From NCBI GenBank assembly GCA_965215705.1, contig CBDCEE010000008.1, positions 62,001-126,000 of the forward strand: DNA of 64,000 nt, written 5' to 3'. Source of the stretch: JAAXPZ01 sp965215705 (GTDB lineage: Bacteria; Campylobacterota; Campylobacteria; Campylobacterales; Sulfurovaceae). This document shows positions 34,394-42,309 of the stretch, piece by piece (position 1 is the first letter of the stretch; each line of letters opens with the position of its first letter). A model generated the notes under the pieces. It made no database searches. It worked only from the letters and a program-made list of their open reading frames with translations, and had not been told where the DNA came from. The position numbers and the translations under genes were made by a program.

Positions 34394-34413
34394 GGTGCGT
34401 TTGCTAACGCACC
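34394..34413. terminator. hairpin between cbb3 operon and addB
   Basis: GGTGCGTT and AACGCACC form a perfect 8-bp stem around TGCT. It follows the last gene of the cbb3 operon by 23 nt on the minus strand. A similar GGTGCGT-ACGCA hairpin lies near 41614-41631. Confidence 0.5.
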
Positions 34414-34436
34414 ACTTTCTCAGGTTCAATAGAAAA

Positions 34437-34988
34437 TTATTTGGGCTCCAAATACGCCTCATGCTGTACAAACCCTACAGCATCACCTTTTTGTACACGT
34501 AGCCGCAAGGTATATCTACCAGGCTTCTCCAGGTCAAACTTGACACTGTAAATACCCTTCTCTGCATCCAGTGTATCAAATTTTTGATCATCCACAACCG
34601 TATGCGGGCGTGTCAGCAAAAAGGAGACATTTGCATCATTCACTACCTCGCCCGAAAGCATCTGTATTTTGTATTGCAATATATTATGCTTCTGTAATGC
34701 TACGATCTTACCATGGCTTCGCTTGAGGAATTCGTTGGGCTTAAAAGTTGACTCTTTGAACTCCACAGGCGTGATACGGTACTTCGCATCAAATCGCTGC
34801 TGTGCTTCAATAATCTCATTGATTCCCATATCTGCCTGTTGGTATTTTTTTTGGTAACGATTGGACTCATTGACAGGCATGTTGATCGCTGAACTTACCG
34901 TCCAGTATCCCAACATGATTCCAATACCCAAAAAGCCCACTATCATATGTGGCCAGTAGCTTCTTTCGCTCTCACTATCTTTTGCCAT
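34437..34988 (-). CDS. FixH/CcoH-like cbb3 oxidase assembly protein
   Basis: A 183-residue protein with one membrane helix (about 14-34, WPHMIVGFLGIGIMLGYWTV) and a periplasmic domain. YQKKYQQADMGINEIIEAQQRF, followed by a beta-rich part with LTRPHTVVDDQ and KPGRYTLRLRVQ, resembles FixH, which helps cbb3 assembly or copper delivery. It is the last gene of the cbb3 operon and overlaps the upstream gene by 14 nt. Family match is moderate. Confidence 0.7.
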   Translation of the reverse strand: MAKDSESERSYWPHMIVGFLGIGIMLGYWTVSSAINMPVNESNRYQKKYQQADMGINEIIEAQQRFDAKYRITPVEFKESTFKPNEFLKRSHGKIVALQKHNILQYKIQMLSGEVVNDANVSFLLTRPHTVVDDQKFDTLDAEKGIYSVKFDLEKPGRYTLRLRVQKGDAVGFVQHEAYLEPK

Positions 34989-35604
34989 ATTTTATCCTTC
35001 TGTAGAGTGGTCTGCCGAAATATATCCAAAAAAGTAAAACAGCACCTATTCTAACAATCCATGCAAAAAATGTTACGATCCAACTACTATTATCTTTTAA
35101 AGTACTTTCCAGTTTTACACCTTTATATGCTGCCAACTCATCAGCCAATTCTGAATATGCCTGTAACATAGCTACATCATATTTAGATTGTAGTGAATTA
35201 CTATCTTTACTGCCAATAAAGGCATGGAAATACTGAAGTACATCACTTGATACATATGTGTCTTTAAGTGCTGCGGATGAAGGAATTAACCCTAATCTCC
35301 CTGTTTGACTCATGCCTTTTTTGATGATAGCACTTGGTGCAAAAATTAATATTATATTGGGTTTACTTTCCTTGCTCTCAAACTGTTTTACATAATTATA
35401 TAGGTTTAGACCCTCTTTGAGCTTTTCTGTAGTAGCAACAGCGTATACAGTAATACCGGTTTTCTCTGTGAGTTCATTGCTTATTTGATCTAGAACTGCC
35501 GTTGCTTTAGGAGTGATCAAATAGTCATTCTTGAGAAAGTGTGCAGAAACAGAAAGTGAGAACAAGCAAGCAAGCAAGGTTACCCTTGCTACTGCTTTAA
35601 TCAT
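34975..35604 (-). CDS. TPM-domain-like membrane protein in the cbb3 operon
   Basis: A 209-residue protein with an N-terminal signal (to about SVSA, residue 21), a soluble domain with the pattern of TPM/DUF477 proteins (LDQISNELTEKTGITVYAVATTEK, then NIILIFAPSAI), and a C-terminal membrane helix (about 174-196) followed by a basic tail RRIKYGKR. The cbb3 location suggests a role in oxidase or cytochrome assembly. TPM domains in other proteins act in photosystem or phosphatase-like contexts, so no specific activity can be claimed. Confidence 0.55.
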   Translation of the reverse strand: MIKAVARVTLLACLFSLSVSAHFLKNDYLITPKATAVLDQISNELTEKTGITVYAVATTEKLKEGLNLYNYVKQFESKESKPNIILIFAPSAIIKKGMSQTGRLGLIPSSAALKDTYVSSDVLQYFHAFIGSKDSNSLQSKYDVAMLQAYSELADELAAYKGVKLESTLKDNSSWIVTFFAWIVRIGAVLLFWIYFGRPLYRRIKYGKR

Positions 35605-35607
35605 AAA

Positions 35608-35700
35608 TTAACCTATATAGAGATGGTTGGGAGTCAAGACAGCCCATACCGTAAAAGCTGCCAAGGCAACCAAGAACAAACTTAATACTTTATCCATCAT
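35608..35700 (-). CDS. 30-residue single-helix membrane protein in the cbb3 operon
   Basis: A short ORF MMDKVLSLFLVALAAFTVWA followed by VLTPNHLYIG, preceded by AAGGAGTAT just before the ATG. It is one membrane helix with a short periplasmic end. It lies 7 nt after the DUF4006 gene and 3 nt before the TPM-like gene, so it is surely cotranscribed. It could be a small structural subunit or assembly peptide of the oxidase, as CcoM-type peptides are in other bacteria; this is inference. Confidence 0.6.
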   Translation of the reverse strand: MMDKVLSLFLVALAAFTVWAVLTPNHLYIG

Positions 35701-35707
35701 ATACTCC

Positions 35708-35941
35708 TTATTTTACAGGCTTAAATGCAAAATCCGCATTTGCCTTACTTGTCGCTTTGACATTATCCAATGTTCCAACGATTGGCGCTGGATCATAGAA
35801 GTTTGTCGCCTGTGCCTGCTGTGTCTGAATTGCCAATGTTGTCAAAACAGCCAAAATGCTCAAAAGAAGCAACGTAGCAATCAGCATACCTGTAATACCA
35901 CTAAGGGTGAAGAGCCCTCTTCTTGTATTTTCTGCCATCAT
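35708..35941 (-). CDS. DUF4006-family small membrane protein
   Basis: A 77-residue protein with one membrane helix (about 14-37, GMLIATLLLLSILAVLTTLAI) and a conserved-looking periplasmic tail QTQQAQATNFYDPAPIVG. This family occurs directly after ccoP in Campylobacterota. It is 7 nt after ccoP. Role unknown; likely tied to the cbb3 oxidase. Confidence 0.75.
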   Translation of the reverse strand: MMAENTRRGLFTLSGITGMLIATLLLLSILAVLTTLAIQTQQAQATNFYDPAPIVGTLDNVKATSKANADFAFKPVK

Positions 35942-35948
35942 AGTCTCC

Positions 35949-36830
35949 TTATCGCTTCAATGATGAGACATAAGTCTCAAGTGCTTTGTTCTGCACAGGG
36001 GTAAATCTTGTTTTGAATGATGGCATCACACCAATCTTTCCTTTTTTACCGCCTGCAAGTACTACAGGTACATCATAGCCAGCAATTTTTGGACCGACAT
36101 TTGGCATACCTTCACCTTTGGCACCGTGACATCCTGCACAAACACCAAACTCAGCAGGAGCGTCACCTTTACAGCCACTTGCTACAAACGCTGCTGCTTT
36201 TTCAGCCGCTGCACCACTTGCCATACCTGGAGGCATACCACCAGGGAATGCTGCGATGGCATTTTGTCCATTGGCAATCACGTCAAGTACTTTTTTCTTG
36301 CTGTGACCTACTGTAAGATCCTCAGCTTTTCCAGAAAGACCATCGCCTGTCACACCATGACATGGAGCACACTGTACCAAGAAGATGGACTCACCCATCT
36401 CTTGAAGTGTTGCTGCATCTGCATTTTTATGCATCTCTTGAAACTTCCCATTATAGGTTTTCACCTCTTCATTCCACTGACCAATCTGGCTAAATGCATT
36501 GACTGAGTAAGGGGAAAAGATAAAATACCAAGTTCCCCATACCATTACACCTAAAAATGACCATGCCCAACCTGAAGGTAACTCATTTTTGTACTCACCA
36601 ATACCATCCCAGTTTTCGTCTGTCAACTCACCAGATGCTGTATCACTCTGCATCTGAGCTAGATATTTTGCTGATACACCAAATGACAATCCTGCGATCG
36701 CCAGTGCGCCAATCATAGTGATCCAGTTGATCGGGTCACTCAAATCAATATGCATCTGCTGTACGACAACGACAGTACCTATCATCAATATTGCAGTAAA
36801 TATAAGACTTTTTACAATGAAAGAATTCAT
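35949..36830 (-). CDS. ccoP: cbb3-type cytochrome c oxidase subunit III (dihaem cytochrome c)
   Basis: A 293-residue protein with two N-terminal helices (about 10-25 and 37-58), a third around 90-107, and two haem c motifs, CAPCH (154-158) and CAGCH (231-235), the second followed by GAKGEGMPNVGP. It carries electrons from soluble cytochrome c to the catalytic subunit. It is adjacent to ccoQ, and AAGTGAATG at the junction shows they nearly overlap. Confidence 0.95.
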   Translation of the reverse strand: MNSFIVKSLIFTAILMIGTVVVVQQMHIDLSDPINWITMIGALAIAGLSFGVSAKYLAQMQSDTASGELTDENWDGIGEYKNELPSGWAWSFLGVMVWGTWYFIFSPYSVNAFSQIGQWNEEVKTYNGKFQEMHKNADAATLQEMGESIFLVQCAPCHGVTGDGLSGKAEDLTVGHSKKKVLDVIANGQNAIAAFPGGMPPGMASGAAAEKAAAFVASGCKGDAPAEFGVCAGCHGAKGEGMPNVGPKIAGYDVPVVLAGGKKGKIGVMPSFKTRFTPVQNKALETYVSSLKR

Positions 36831-37046
36831 TCACTTCTCCTTTTTTTCATGCTTGGTTCTGGATTTGTTTTCAACGAGAGGCTTACTGTCAATGTTATCA
36901 TCAAGAGCAAGCTGTCCGTATTTTTCATAATCCTTTTCACCACTTTTTTCACTTTTATAGAGATATACGACATAGCTATATAATACTATCACAGCAATTA
37001 CTGTACCAATCAGATACATATATGCCTGAAGTTCAGCTATACCCAT
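36831..37046 (-). CDS. ccoQ: cbb3-type cytochrome c oxidase subunit CcoQ
   Basis: A 71-residue protein with one membrane helix (about 9-30) and a charged tail ending in KKEK. The size and place between ccoO and ccoP identify it. It is thought to stabilise the oxidase. It is 10 nt after ccoO. Confidence 0.9.
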   Translation of the reverse strand: MGIAELQAYMYLIGTVIAVIVLYSYVVYLYKSEKSGEKDYEKYGQLALDDNIDSKPLVENKSRTKHEKKEK

Positions 37047-37056
37047 ATCCTGCTCC

Positions 37057-37725
37057 TTACTTCAATCGATTCAGATAAGCAATCAAGGCTACGATCTCAG
37101 GAATCTTTCCTGACTCGACCATGGCTTTAATATCTGCTTTTTTCATGCCCGCTGCAATCTTTTTTGCTTCAGGTAAAATTGCTGCATCAAAATGCTTTTT
37201 GAATGCCTCTTTCCCTGCTGCAATTTCAGGCCCGTAAGGGGTTTTGAAAATATTTTTTACAGTGACTGCTTCAGCATACGCCGTTTCAATATCAGCCACA
37301 TTGCTGAACTGATGCTTATACGCTGGCATAATAGAATCTGGTACGACTGATTTAGGATCCCACATGTGGTTCTCATGCCAGTCTGTCGTTCTGTAGTTTC
37401 CTACACGGTGAAGATCCGGACCTGTTCTTTTAGAGCCCCAAAGGAAAGGTCTGTCATAGGCATACTCACCAGAGAGTGAATACTGACCATATCTGTCAGT
37501 TTCCGCTTTAAATGGTCTGATCAACTGTGAATGGCAAGAAAGACAGTTGTCCTTCTTGTAGACCTCTTTACCGGCAAGCTCTAGCACTGTATAGGGCTTA
37601 AGACCCTTAATCGGCATTGCTGACTCAGCAAAGTTAGGCAGAATAGTAACGATACCTGCAAACGCGATTGTCAAAAACACTCCTACTGCGAAGAAGAATG
37701 GATTTTTTTCTAACCAATGAAACAT
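37057..37725 (-). CDS. ccoO: cbb3-type cytochrome c oxidase subunit II (monohaem cytochrome c)
   Basis: A 222-residue protein with one N-terminal helix (about 11-30) and the haem motif CLSCHSQLIRPF (61-65 for CLSCH). YGQYSLSGEYAYDRPFLWGSKRTGPDLHRVG and MPAYKHQFSN are standard CcoO blocks, the Met being a haem ligand. It follows ccoN by 11 nt. Confidence 0.96.
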   Translation of the reverse strand: MFHWLEKNPFFFAVGVFLTIAFAGIVTILPNFAESAMPIKGLKPYTVLELAGKEVYKKDNCLSCHSQLIRPFKAETDRYGQYSLSGEYAYDRPFLWGSKRTGPDLHRVGNYRTTDWHENHMWDPKSVVPDSIMPAYKHQFSNVADIETAYAEAVTVKNIFKTPYGPEIAAGKEAFKKHFDAAILPEAKKIAAGMKKADIKAMVESGKIPEIVALIAYLNRLK

Positions 37726-37736
37726 AACCTACCTCC

Positions 37737-39203
37737 TTATGCCATAGGTGATTTGAACTGTGGTTCAGTCTCAAGTTTTCTACCTGAGGTTGCAGTTCGT
37801 AAAAAGCTATAAGCAAACATCAACATTCCGATAAAGAAGAGAAGTCCGCCAAGCGCTCTGATTGTATAGTATGGATGCAGTACGGAGACTGTATCGATAA
37901 AGCTATACATTAAGTTACCATACTCGTCTACCGCTCGCCACATCATACCTTGTGTGATACCTGCGATCCACATGGAAGCAAAGTAGAGTACGATACCGAT
38001 CGTCTGAATCCAAAACTGAGCATCCAAAAGACTTTTGGAGTAGATCTCTTTTTTGAAAACCCTGGGTGCCATATGCATAGTCGCTGCAAATGCCATAAAG
38101 CCTACCCAGCCAAGAACACCATCATGCACGTGACCAGGAATCCAGTCCGTAAAGTGTGCAATCGCGTTCACTGATTTAACAGCTTGGATCGGTCCCTCTA
38201 GTGTAGAGAGCATATAGAATGTAGAAGCAAGAACCATCAATTTAATAAGTGGGTTCTCTGTCAGTTGGTTCCAGCCACCCTTCATAGTCAAGAGCATGTT
38301 GATCGCTGATCCCCAAGAAGGGAGAATCAAAATCACAGAGAATACTGATGCCATTGTTTGTACCCAGTCAGGCACTGTAGACCATAGCAGGTGGTGACCA
38401 CCTGCCCAAAGGTATACAAACATCAAGCCCCAAAAAGAGAGGAGAGAAAGCTTATAAGAGTAGACTGCTTGTCCAGACTCTTTTGGCAAGAAGTAGTAGA
38501 TCATCGCAATGATAGGCACAGTAAAGACGAATGCCACGGCATTGTGCCCCCACCACCACTGAACCATCGCATCGTTAGTACCAGCATACATAGAGACTGA
38601 GTGCATGATGTTACCAAGTCCACCAGAGAAGAAATACGTCGGCAGCTCCATGTTGTTAAACAGATACAGCATCGCCACACCAAGGAAACAGGCAATATAG
38701 TACCACATAGAGATATAGAGTGATTTCTCACGTCTCATACCGATGAGACCAAACATGACTACACCCCATATAACCCATAGTACAACAATCAGAATATCCA
38801 ATGGCCACTCCATCTGTGCATATTCTTTACTCGCTGTAATACCCATGCCAAGTGTAACAACAAGCGCTGCTGCAGCAACGACATACAGGTAAAAATGCAA
38901 TTTGGTTAACACCATCAGAAATTTTGATTCTGCGATAGATACTTTCAATACTCTCTGTGCAGAGTAGTAAAAAGTTGCCCAGATCGCACTAACAGTAAAC
39001 CCATAGATTACCACATTGGTGTGGAGTGGTCTCAATCTTGAGAATGTTCCATACTCACCCAGTAGGTAGTTAAGTGATGGAAATGCCAGTTGTGATGCGA
39101 TAAGCACACCAATTAACATTCCCACGACGCCAAATATGACCGTAGTCCACATAAACAGTTTCACGACGGAATAATCATATTCCATAGCTGCATTTGACTG
39201 CAT
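37737..39203 (-). CDS. ccoN: cbb3-type cytochrome c oxidase subunit I
   Basis: A 488-residue haem-copper oxidase with about twelve membrane helices. RPLHTNVVIYGF carries a haem ligand His, WWWGHNAVAFVFTVP contains the CuB His and the conserved GHN, GGHHLLW the two further CuB His, and HVHDGVLGWVGF the haem His pair. It is the oxygen-reducing, proton-pumping subunit with high oxygen affinity. It is the first gene of ccoNOQP and its accessory genes. The promoter region holds tandem GTTAC-type repeats. Confidence 0.97.
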   Translation of the reverse strand: MQSNAAMEYDYSVVKLFMWTTVIFGVVGMLIGVLIASQLAFPSLNYLLGEYGTFSRLRPLHTNVVIYGFTVSAIWATFYYSAQRVLKVSIAESKFLMVLTKLHFYLYVVAAAALVVTLGMGITASKEYAQMEWPLDILIVVLWVIWGVVMFGLIGMRREKSLYISMWYYIACFLGVAMLYLFNNMELPTYFFSGGLGNIMHSVSMYAGTNDAMVQWWWGHNAVAFVFTVPIIAMIYYFLPKESGQAVYSYKLSLLSFWGLMFVYLWAGGHHLLWSTVPDWVQTMASVFSVILILPSWGSAINMLLTMKGGWNQLTENPLIKLMVLASTFYMLSTLEGPIQAVKSVNAIAHFTDWIPGHVHDGVLGWVGFMAFAATMHMAPRVFKKEIYSKSLLDAQFWIQTIGIVLYFASMWIAGITQGMMWRAVDEYGNLMYSFIDTVSVLHPYYTIRALGGLLFFIGMLMFAYSFLRTATSGRKLETEPQFKSPMA

Positions 39204-39225
39204 ATAAGCCTCCTAAATTTAGTTT

Positions 39226-39253
39226 GTTACAGTAAAGTTACAGTAACAGTAAC
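39226..39253. promoter_or_regulatory. tandem GTTAC-A-GTAA(C) repeats upstream of ccoN
   Basis: GTTACAGTAA occurs at 39226-39235 and again at 39237-39246, 11 bp apart, followed by a further AGTAAC. Each unit is close to a 5-1-5 palindrome (GTTAC-A-GTAAC). About one helical turn between copies, just upstream of ccoN, suggests an operator for a regulator of the oxidase operon. Confidence 0.45.
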
Positions 39254-39395
39254 GAAGACATTATAAAGATTTTTGAACAAAAATAGCTTAATTCTGTATG
39301 ATTTTTGTTAATGTTCATTAATTTTTTTGGATTGGTTACAAAATGCGACAGCGTGGGTAATGAGAGCTCTATAATAGGAGTAAAATACTCCTTTT
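39254..39395. other. AT-rich region between ccoN and ddl
   Basis: No ORF or RNA gene is seen. It should contain the ccoN promoter and the end of the ddl transcript. Confidence 0.4.
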
Positions 39396-40436
39396 TTATG
39401 CTTTACCCTTCGCACTTTGGATGGCATGAATATATTGATAGTCAATCACAATATTCTCTTCACTGGGAAGGTTTCTTGATAGTCTCAAAATGATATCTTC
39501 AAAATCTACAAAAAGATAGTTTGCCATGGAACCTGGTACTGGGTTGATCTCATTGAGGTATACCTCTCCATCAATCTCAAAAAAATCACATCGGATCACA
39601 GATCCTTTAAAAAGAGGGTCATATATTTTTTGGAAGCTTTTTTGGATATCTTGCTTGAGCACATCAGGAATCTCTGCCTCGTTAACCTGTGAATCTCTAG
39701 AAAAGTCCATATATTTTTTTTCAAAATCTAAAAATCCCTCTTTTTCTGGCTCTTCTATGATCGAGAGTTCCCACCTATCGGTCAAGCATCCTGCTTGATT
39801 ATACTCTTTGACATTTTCAACAAAAGGCTCAATGATCACATCGCTGTCAAACTCAAATGCCACATCCAAGGCATAGTCCAACTCTTCTGCGCTCCTAACA
39901 ACACTCAATCCTATGCTGCTACCCAATCGCACAGGCTTGATAATCACAGGATATGGCATCGATATTTTTCGTTCATCGTTACGACCTAGATGCTCATAAG
40001 ATACCGTTTTGACACCTACACTCTGTGCCAAACATTTGGTATACAGTTTGTTGAAGCTTAATGCTGAAGCCTCTGTACGTGGTGAAATGAACGGTACATT
40101 ATAGAAGCTCAACAGTGAAGCGATCTTGCCATCCTCACCATCTCTGCCATGGATAAGGTTGAGTACGACATCAGTCTCTATCGGCTTGGAGCCAAACATC
40201 CCTTCTGTAAAAAATCCTGTCTTCTTCAGGATCAGTTTTTTACTTTTTTTATACTCCCCTGATGAGAAAAGTTTGGACTTCATCTTATCACTTTCGATCA
40301 GATAGAAGTCTCGCATCGCATCTACAAATACAAACTGTAAAGCACTCTTCTTCAGTACCTTCTTCATCGTAATCGCAGAGACGATACTCACCTCATGCTC
40401 ATAACTCGATCCGCCAAAAAGTATGGTAATGTTCAT
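39396..40436 (-). CDS. ddl: D-alanine--D-alanine ligase
   Basis: A 346-residue ATP-grasp ligase. ILFGGSSYEHEVSIVSA is the standard start, NLIHGRDGEDGKIA holds substrate contacts, PVIIKPVRLGSSIGLSVV the ATP loop, and EVYLNEINPVPGSMA the metal-binding site. It makes the D-Ala-D-Ala dipeptide for peptidoglycan in the cytoplasm. AAGGAATAG precedes the ATG. It is the last gene of a run beginning with carA, 42 nt downstream of it. Confidence 0.95.
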   Translation of the reverse strand: MNITILFGGSSYEHEVSIVSAITMKKVLKKSALQFVFVDAMRDFYLIESDKMKSKLFSSGEYKKSKKLILKKTGFFTEGMFGSKPIETDVVLNLIHGRDGEDGKIASLLSFYNVPFISPRTEASALSFNKLYTKCLAQSVGVKTVSYEHLGRNDERKISMPYPVIIKPVRLGSSIGLSVVRSAEELDYALDVAFEFDSDVIIEPFVENVKEYNQAGCLTDRWELSIIEEPEKEGFLDFEKKYMDFSRDSQVNEAEIPDVLKQDIQKSFQKIYDPLFKGSVIRCDFFEIDGEVYLNEINPVPGSMANYLFVDFEDIILRLSRNLPSEENIVIDYQYIHAIQSAKGKA

Positions 40437-40478
40437 CTATCTATTCCTTATTGAATTCATAGGGGTAACCCCTACAGT

Positions 40479-41600
40479 TTAACCAAGCATCTTTCTAAAT
40501 TCAGAGAAGATATACGCACTCTCATGTGGCCCTGGACTAGCTTCTGGGTGGTGCTGCACAGACATCACAGGCTCACCTTTGTACTTCAGTCCTTCGATCG
40601 TATCATCAAAGAGGTTGACATGGGTCACTTCTGCGATCTCAGTGATCGTATCAGGGACATTATAGTTGTGATTTTGCGCGGTGATCTCTACAGCACCTGT
40701 AGCTTGGTTTTTGACAGGGTGGTTTCCACCATGATGTCCAAATTTGAGCTTATAGGTATCATAGCCATGGGCGATCGAGAGCATCTGATGCCCGAGGCAG
40801 ATGCCAAACATCGGAATCTTGGCTGTCAGCAGTGCCTGCGTGATCTCTTTTTCTCTGGCAAGGATCAGTGGATCACCAGGGCCATTGGAGAGAAAGACAC
40901 CATCACATTTTCCCGCTTTATACGCATCAATGACCTCTGAGGCCAGGGTATCATTGGGCACGACTGTTACTTCGATCCCTGCAAAGGTCAGCTCATTGAG
41001 GATATTACGCTTGATACCAAAATCATAGGCGATAACTTTTTTAGAAGTCTCTGGGATACCATAGCGAAATTGCTCCATATCATAACGAGAGTCACTGTGT
41101 ACATACTTCTCTTTCGTACTTACCTGCTCGATATAGTTGATCTCTTCGATACGGGGTGCCTTCTCCAGAAGTTTTTTAAGTTGCCCTGCATCATGAATCT
41201 CTGTTGAAGCGATCATCTCCATCGCACCCTCATCACGTAGCATTTTAGTAATCATTCTGGTATCGATATTGGTAATCCCCATCACGCCAAAGCGTTCAAG
41301 GAGCTGTGCTAATGTCTCCTGCATACGGAAGTTGGAAGGACGATCCTGATAGGAGCGTACAATAATTCCTTTACAGAAGGCTCCTTTGCTCTCCATATCC
41401 TGCGTATTGCACCCTACATTACCGATCTCTGGCATCGTAAAGGTCACAAACTGTCCCGCATAGCTGGGATCAGTGACGATCTCTTGATAGCCCGTAAGGG
41501 AGGTGTTGAATACACACTCTCCGACCGCTGTTCCTGTAGCACCGAAACTCTCCGCTTCTAAAAACAGTCCATTTTCAAAATAGATACTGACTTTGTTCAT
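40479..41600 (-). CDS. carA: carbamoyl-phosphate synthase, small subunit
   Basis: A 373-residue class I glutamine amidotransferase. LTGYQEIVTDPSYAGQ is the N-terminal CarA block, and the C-terminal amidotransferase has GPGDP, MFGICLGHQML with the nucleophilic Cys, and QHHPEASPGPHES with the His. It supplies ammonia to CarB for arginine and pyrimidine synthesis. carB is not in the window. AGGAGGGTAT is a strong ribosome site. Confidence 0.97.
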   Translation of the reverse strand: MNKVSIYFENGLFLEAESFGATGTAVGECVFNTSLTGYQEIVTDPSYAGQFVTFTMPEIGNVGCNTQDMESKGAFCKGIIVRSYQDRPSNFRMQETLAQLLERFGVMGITNIDTRMITKMLRDEGAMEMIASTEIHDAGQLKKLLEKAPRIEEINYIEQVSTKEKYVHSDSRYDMEQFRYGIPETSKKVIAYDFGIKRNILNELTFAGIEVTVVPNDTLASEVIDAYKAGKCDGVFLSNGPGDPLILAREKEITQALLTAKIPMFGICLGHQMLSIAHGYDTYKLKFGHHGGNHPVKNQATGAVEITAQNHNYNVPDTITEIAEVTHVNLFDDTIEGLKYKGEPVMSVQHHPEASPGPHESAYIFSEFRKMLG

Positions 41601-41646
41601 ATACCCTCCTTTTGGTGCGTGATACGCATCCTACATTCCTCATCGT

Positions 41647-42198
41647 TTACAGCATGCCTCTTTTTCTAAGTTCTTCCTCATACAGCCTTTCATAGAGGAG
41701 TTCATAGTCCTGAGATCCTGGAATCACTTCCCGTTCCATATTGCGTATCTTAGCATATACAATATCGTCAATTTCATCAAAGGAGTCTGCAAAATCTTTA
41801 AAGGCTTTAAAGATCACATTTTTCACCTGATTGTCATTGGCTTCATACTCTACCAGATAGTTCTCATAGAGTTCATCCAGTATCGTATGGGAAAGGTCAT
41901 TGTAGCGATCATCATAGTTCATGATCACGCCATGATCCGGTGCCATCTTCTTCTTGATCATGAAAAAGAGCTGTCGCTCATCTGCATGCTGGAACTCAAT
42001 CTCGTCATAGTTTTCATCAATGATATCTTTGACTTTTTCATCCAGTGCACGCTCAATTTTGAGGTTTTCATCAATGATCTCTCTGACTGCTTCTACGATC
42101 GCATCTTTACCCTTAGGCAAACGGATAAATGGAGCATTGGCTAAATCTATCGCAATCTTACTGGCTACATATCCTGTCTGTTGTGGTTTTAGTCTCAT
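41647..42198 (-). CDS. DUF507 family protein
   Basis: A 183-residue acidic, helical protein with no membrane segment. MRLKPQQTGYVASKIAIDLANA and the C-terminal YELLYERLYEEELRKRGML fit DUF507, a family conserved in Campylobacterota and Aquificota and often near carA. Function unknown. Two half-family repeats appear to be joined (similar IIDEN/LYENY segments). AAGGGGTAACC precedes the ATG. Confidence 0.8.
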   Translation of the reverse strand: MRLKPQQTGYVASKIAIDLANAPFIRLPKGKDAIVEAVREIIDENLKIERALDEKVKDIIDENYDEIEFQHADERQLFFMIKKKMAPDHGVIMNYDDRYNDLSHTILDELYENYLVEYEANDNQVKNVIFKAFKDFADSFDEIDDIVYAKIRNMEREVIPGSQDYELLYERLYEEELRKRGML

Positions 42199-42223
42199 GG
42201 TTACCCCTTATATTTATTTGACC

Positions 42224-42300
42224 GTCAATCAGGTTAAGCCCGATTGACTCACGCTAACGCTATGTTTTCCTCAGCGGAAAGCTCATAGCACTAGTGCTAT
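42224..42300. repeat. cluster of three hairpins between purA and DUF507 gene
   Basis: GTCAATC/GATTGAC is followed by GCTATG-TTCC/GGAA-CATAGC, and the right arm of the second overlaps the perfect 16-bp palindrome ATAGCACTAGTGCTAT at 42285-42300. The last two cannot form at once, so the RNA could switch between structures. It lies 10 nt after the purA stop codon. Confidence 0.5.
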
Positions 42301-42309
42301 TTTAACTCA

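Noticed and set aside
42285..42300. 16-bp palindrome as an integration (att) site
   Set aside because: No integrase, tRNA or direct repeat is near; a hairpin role is simpler.
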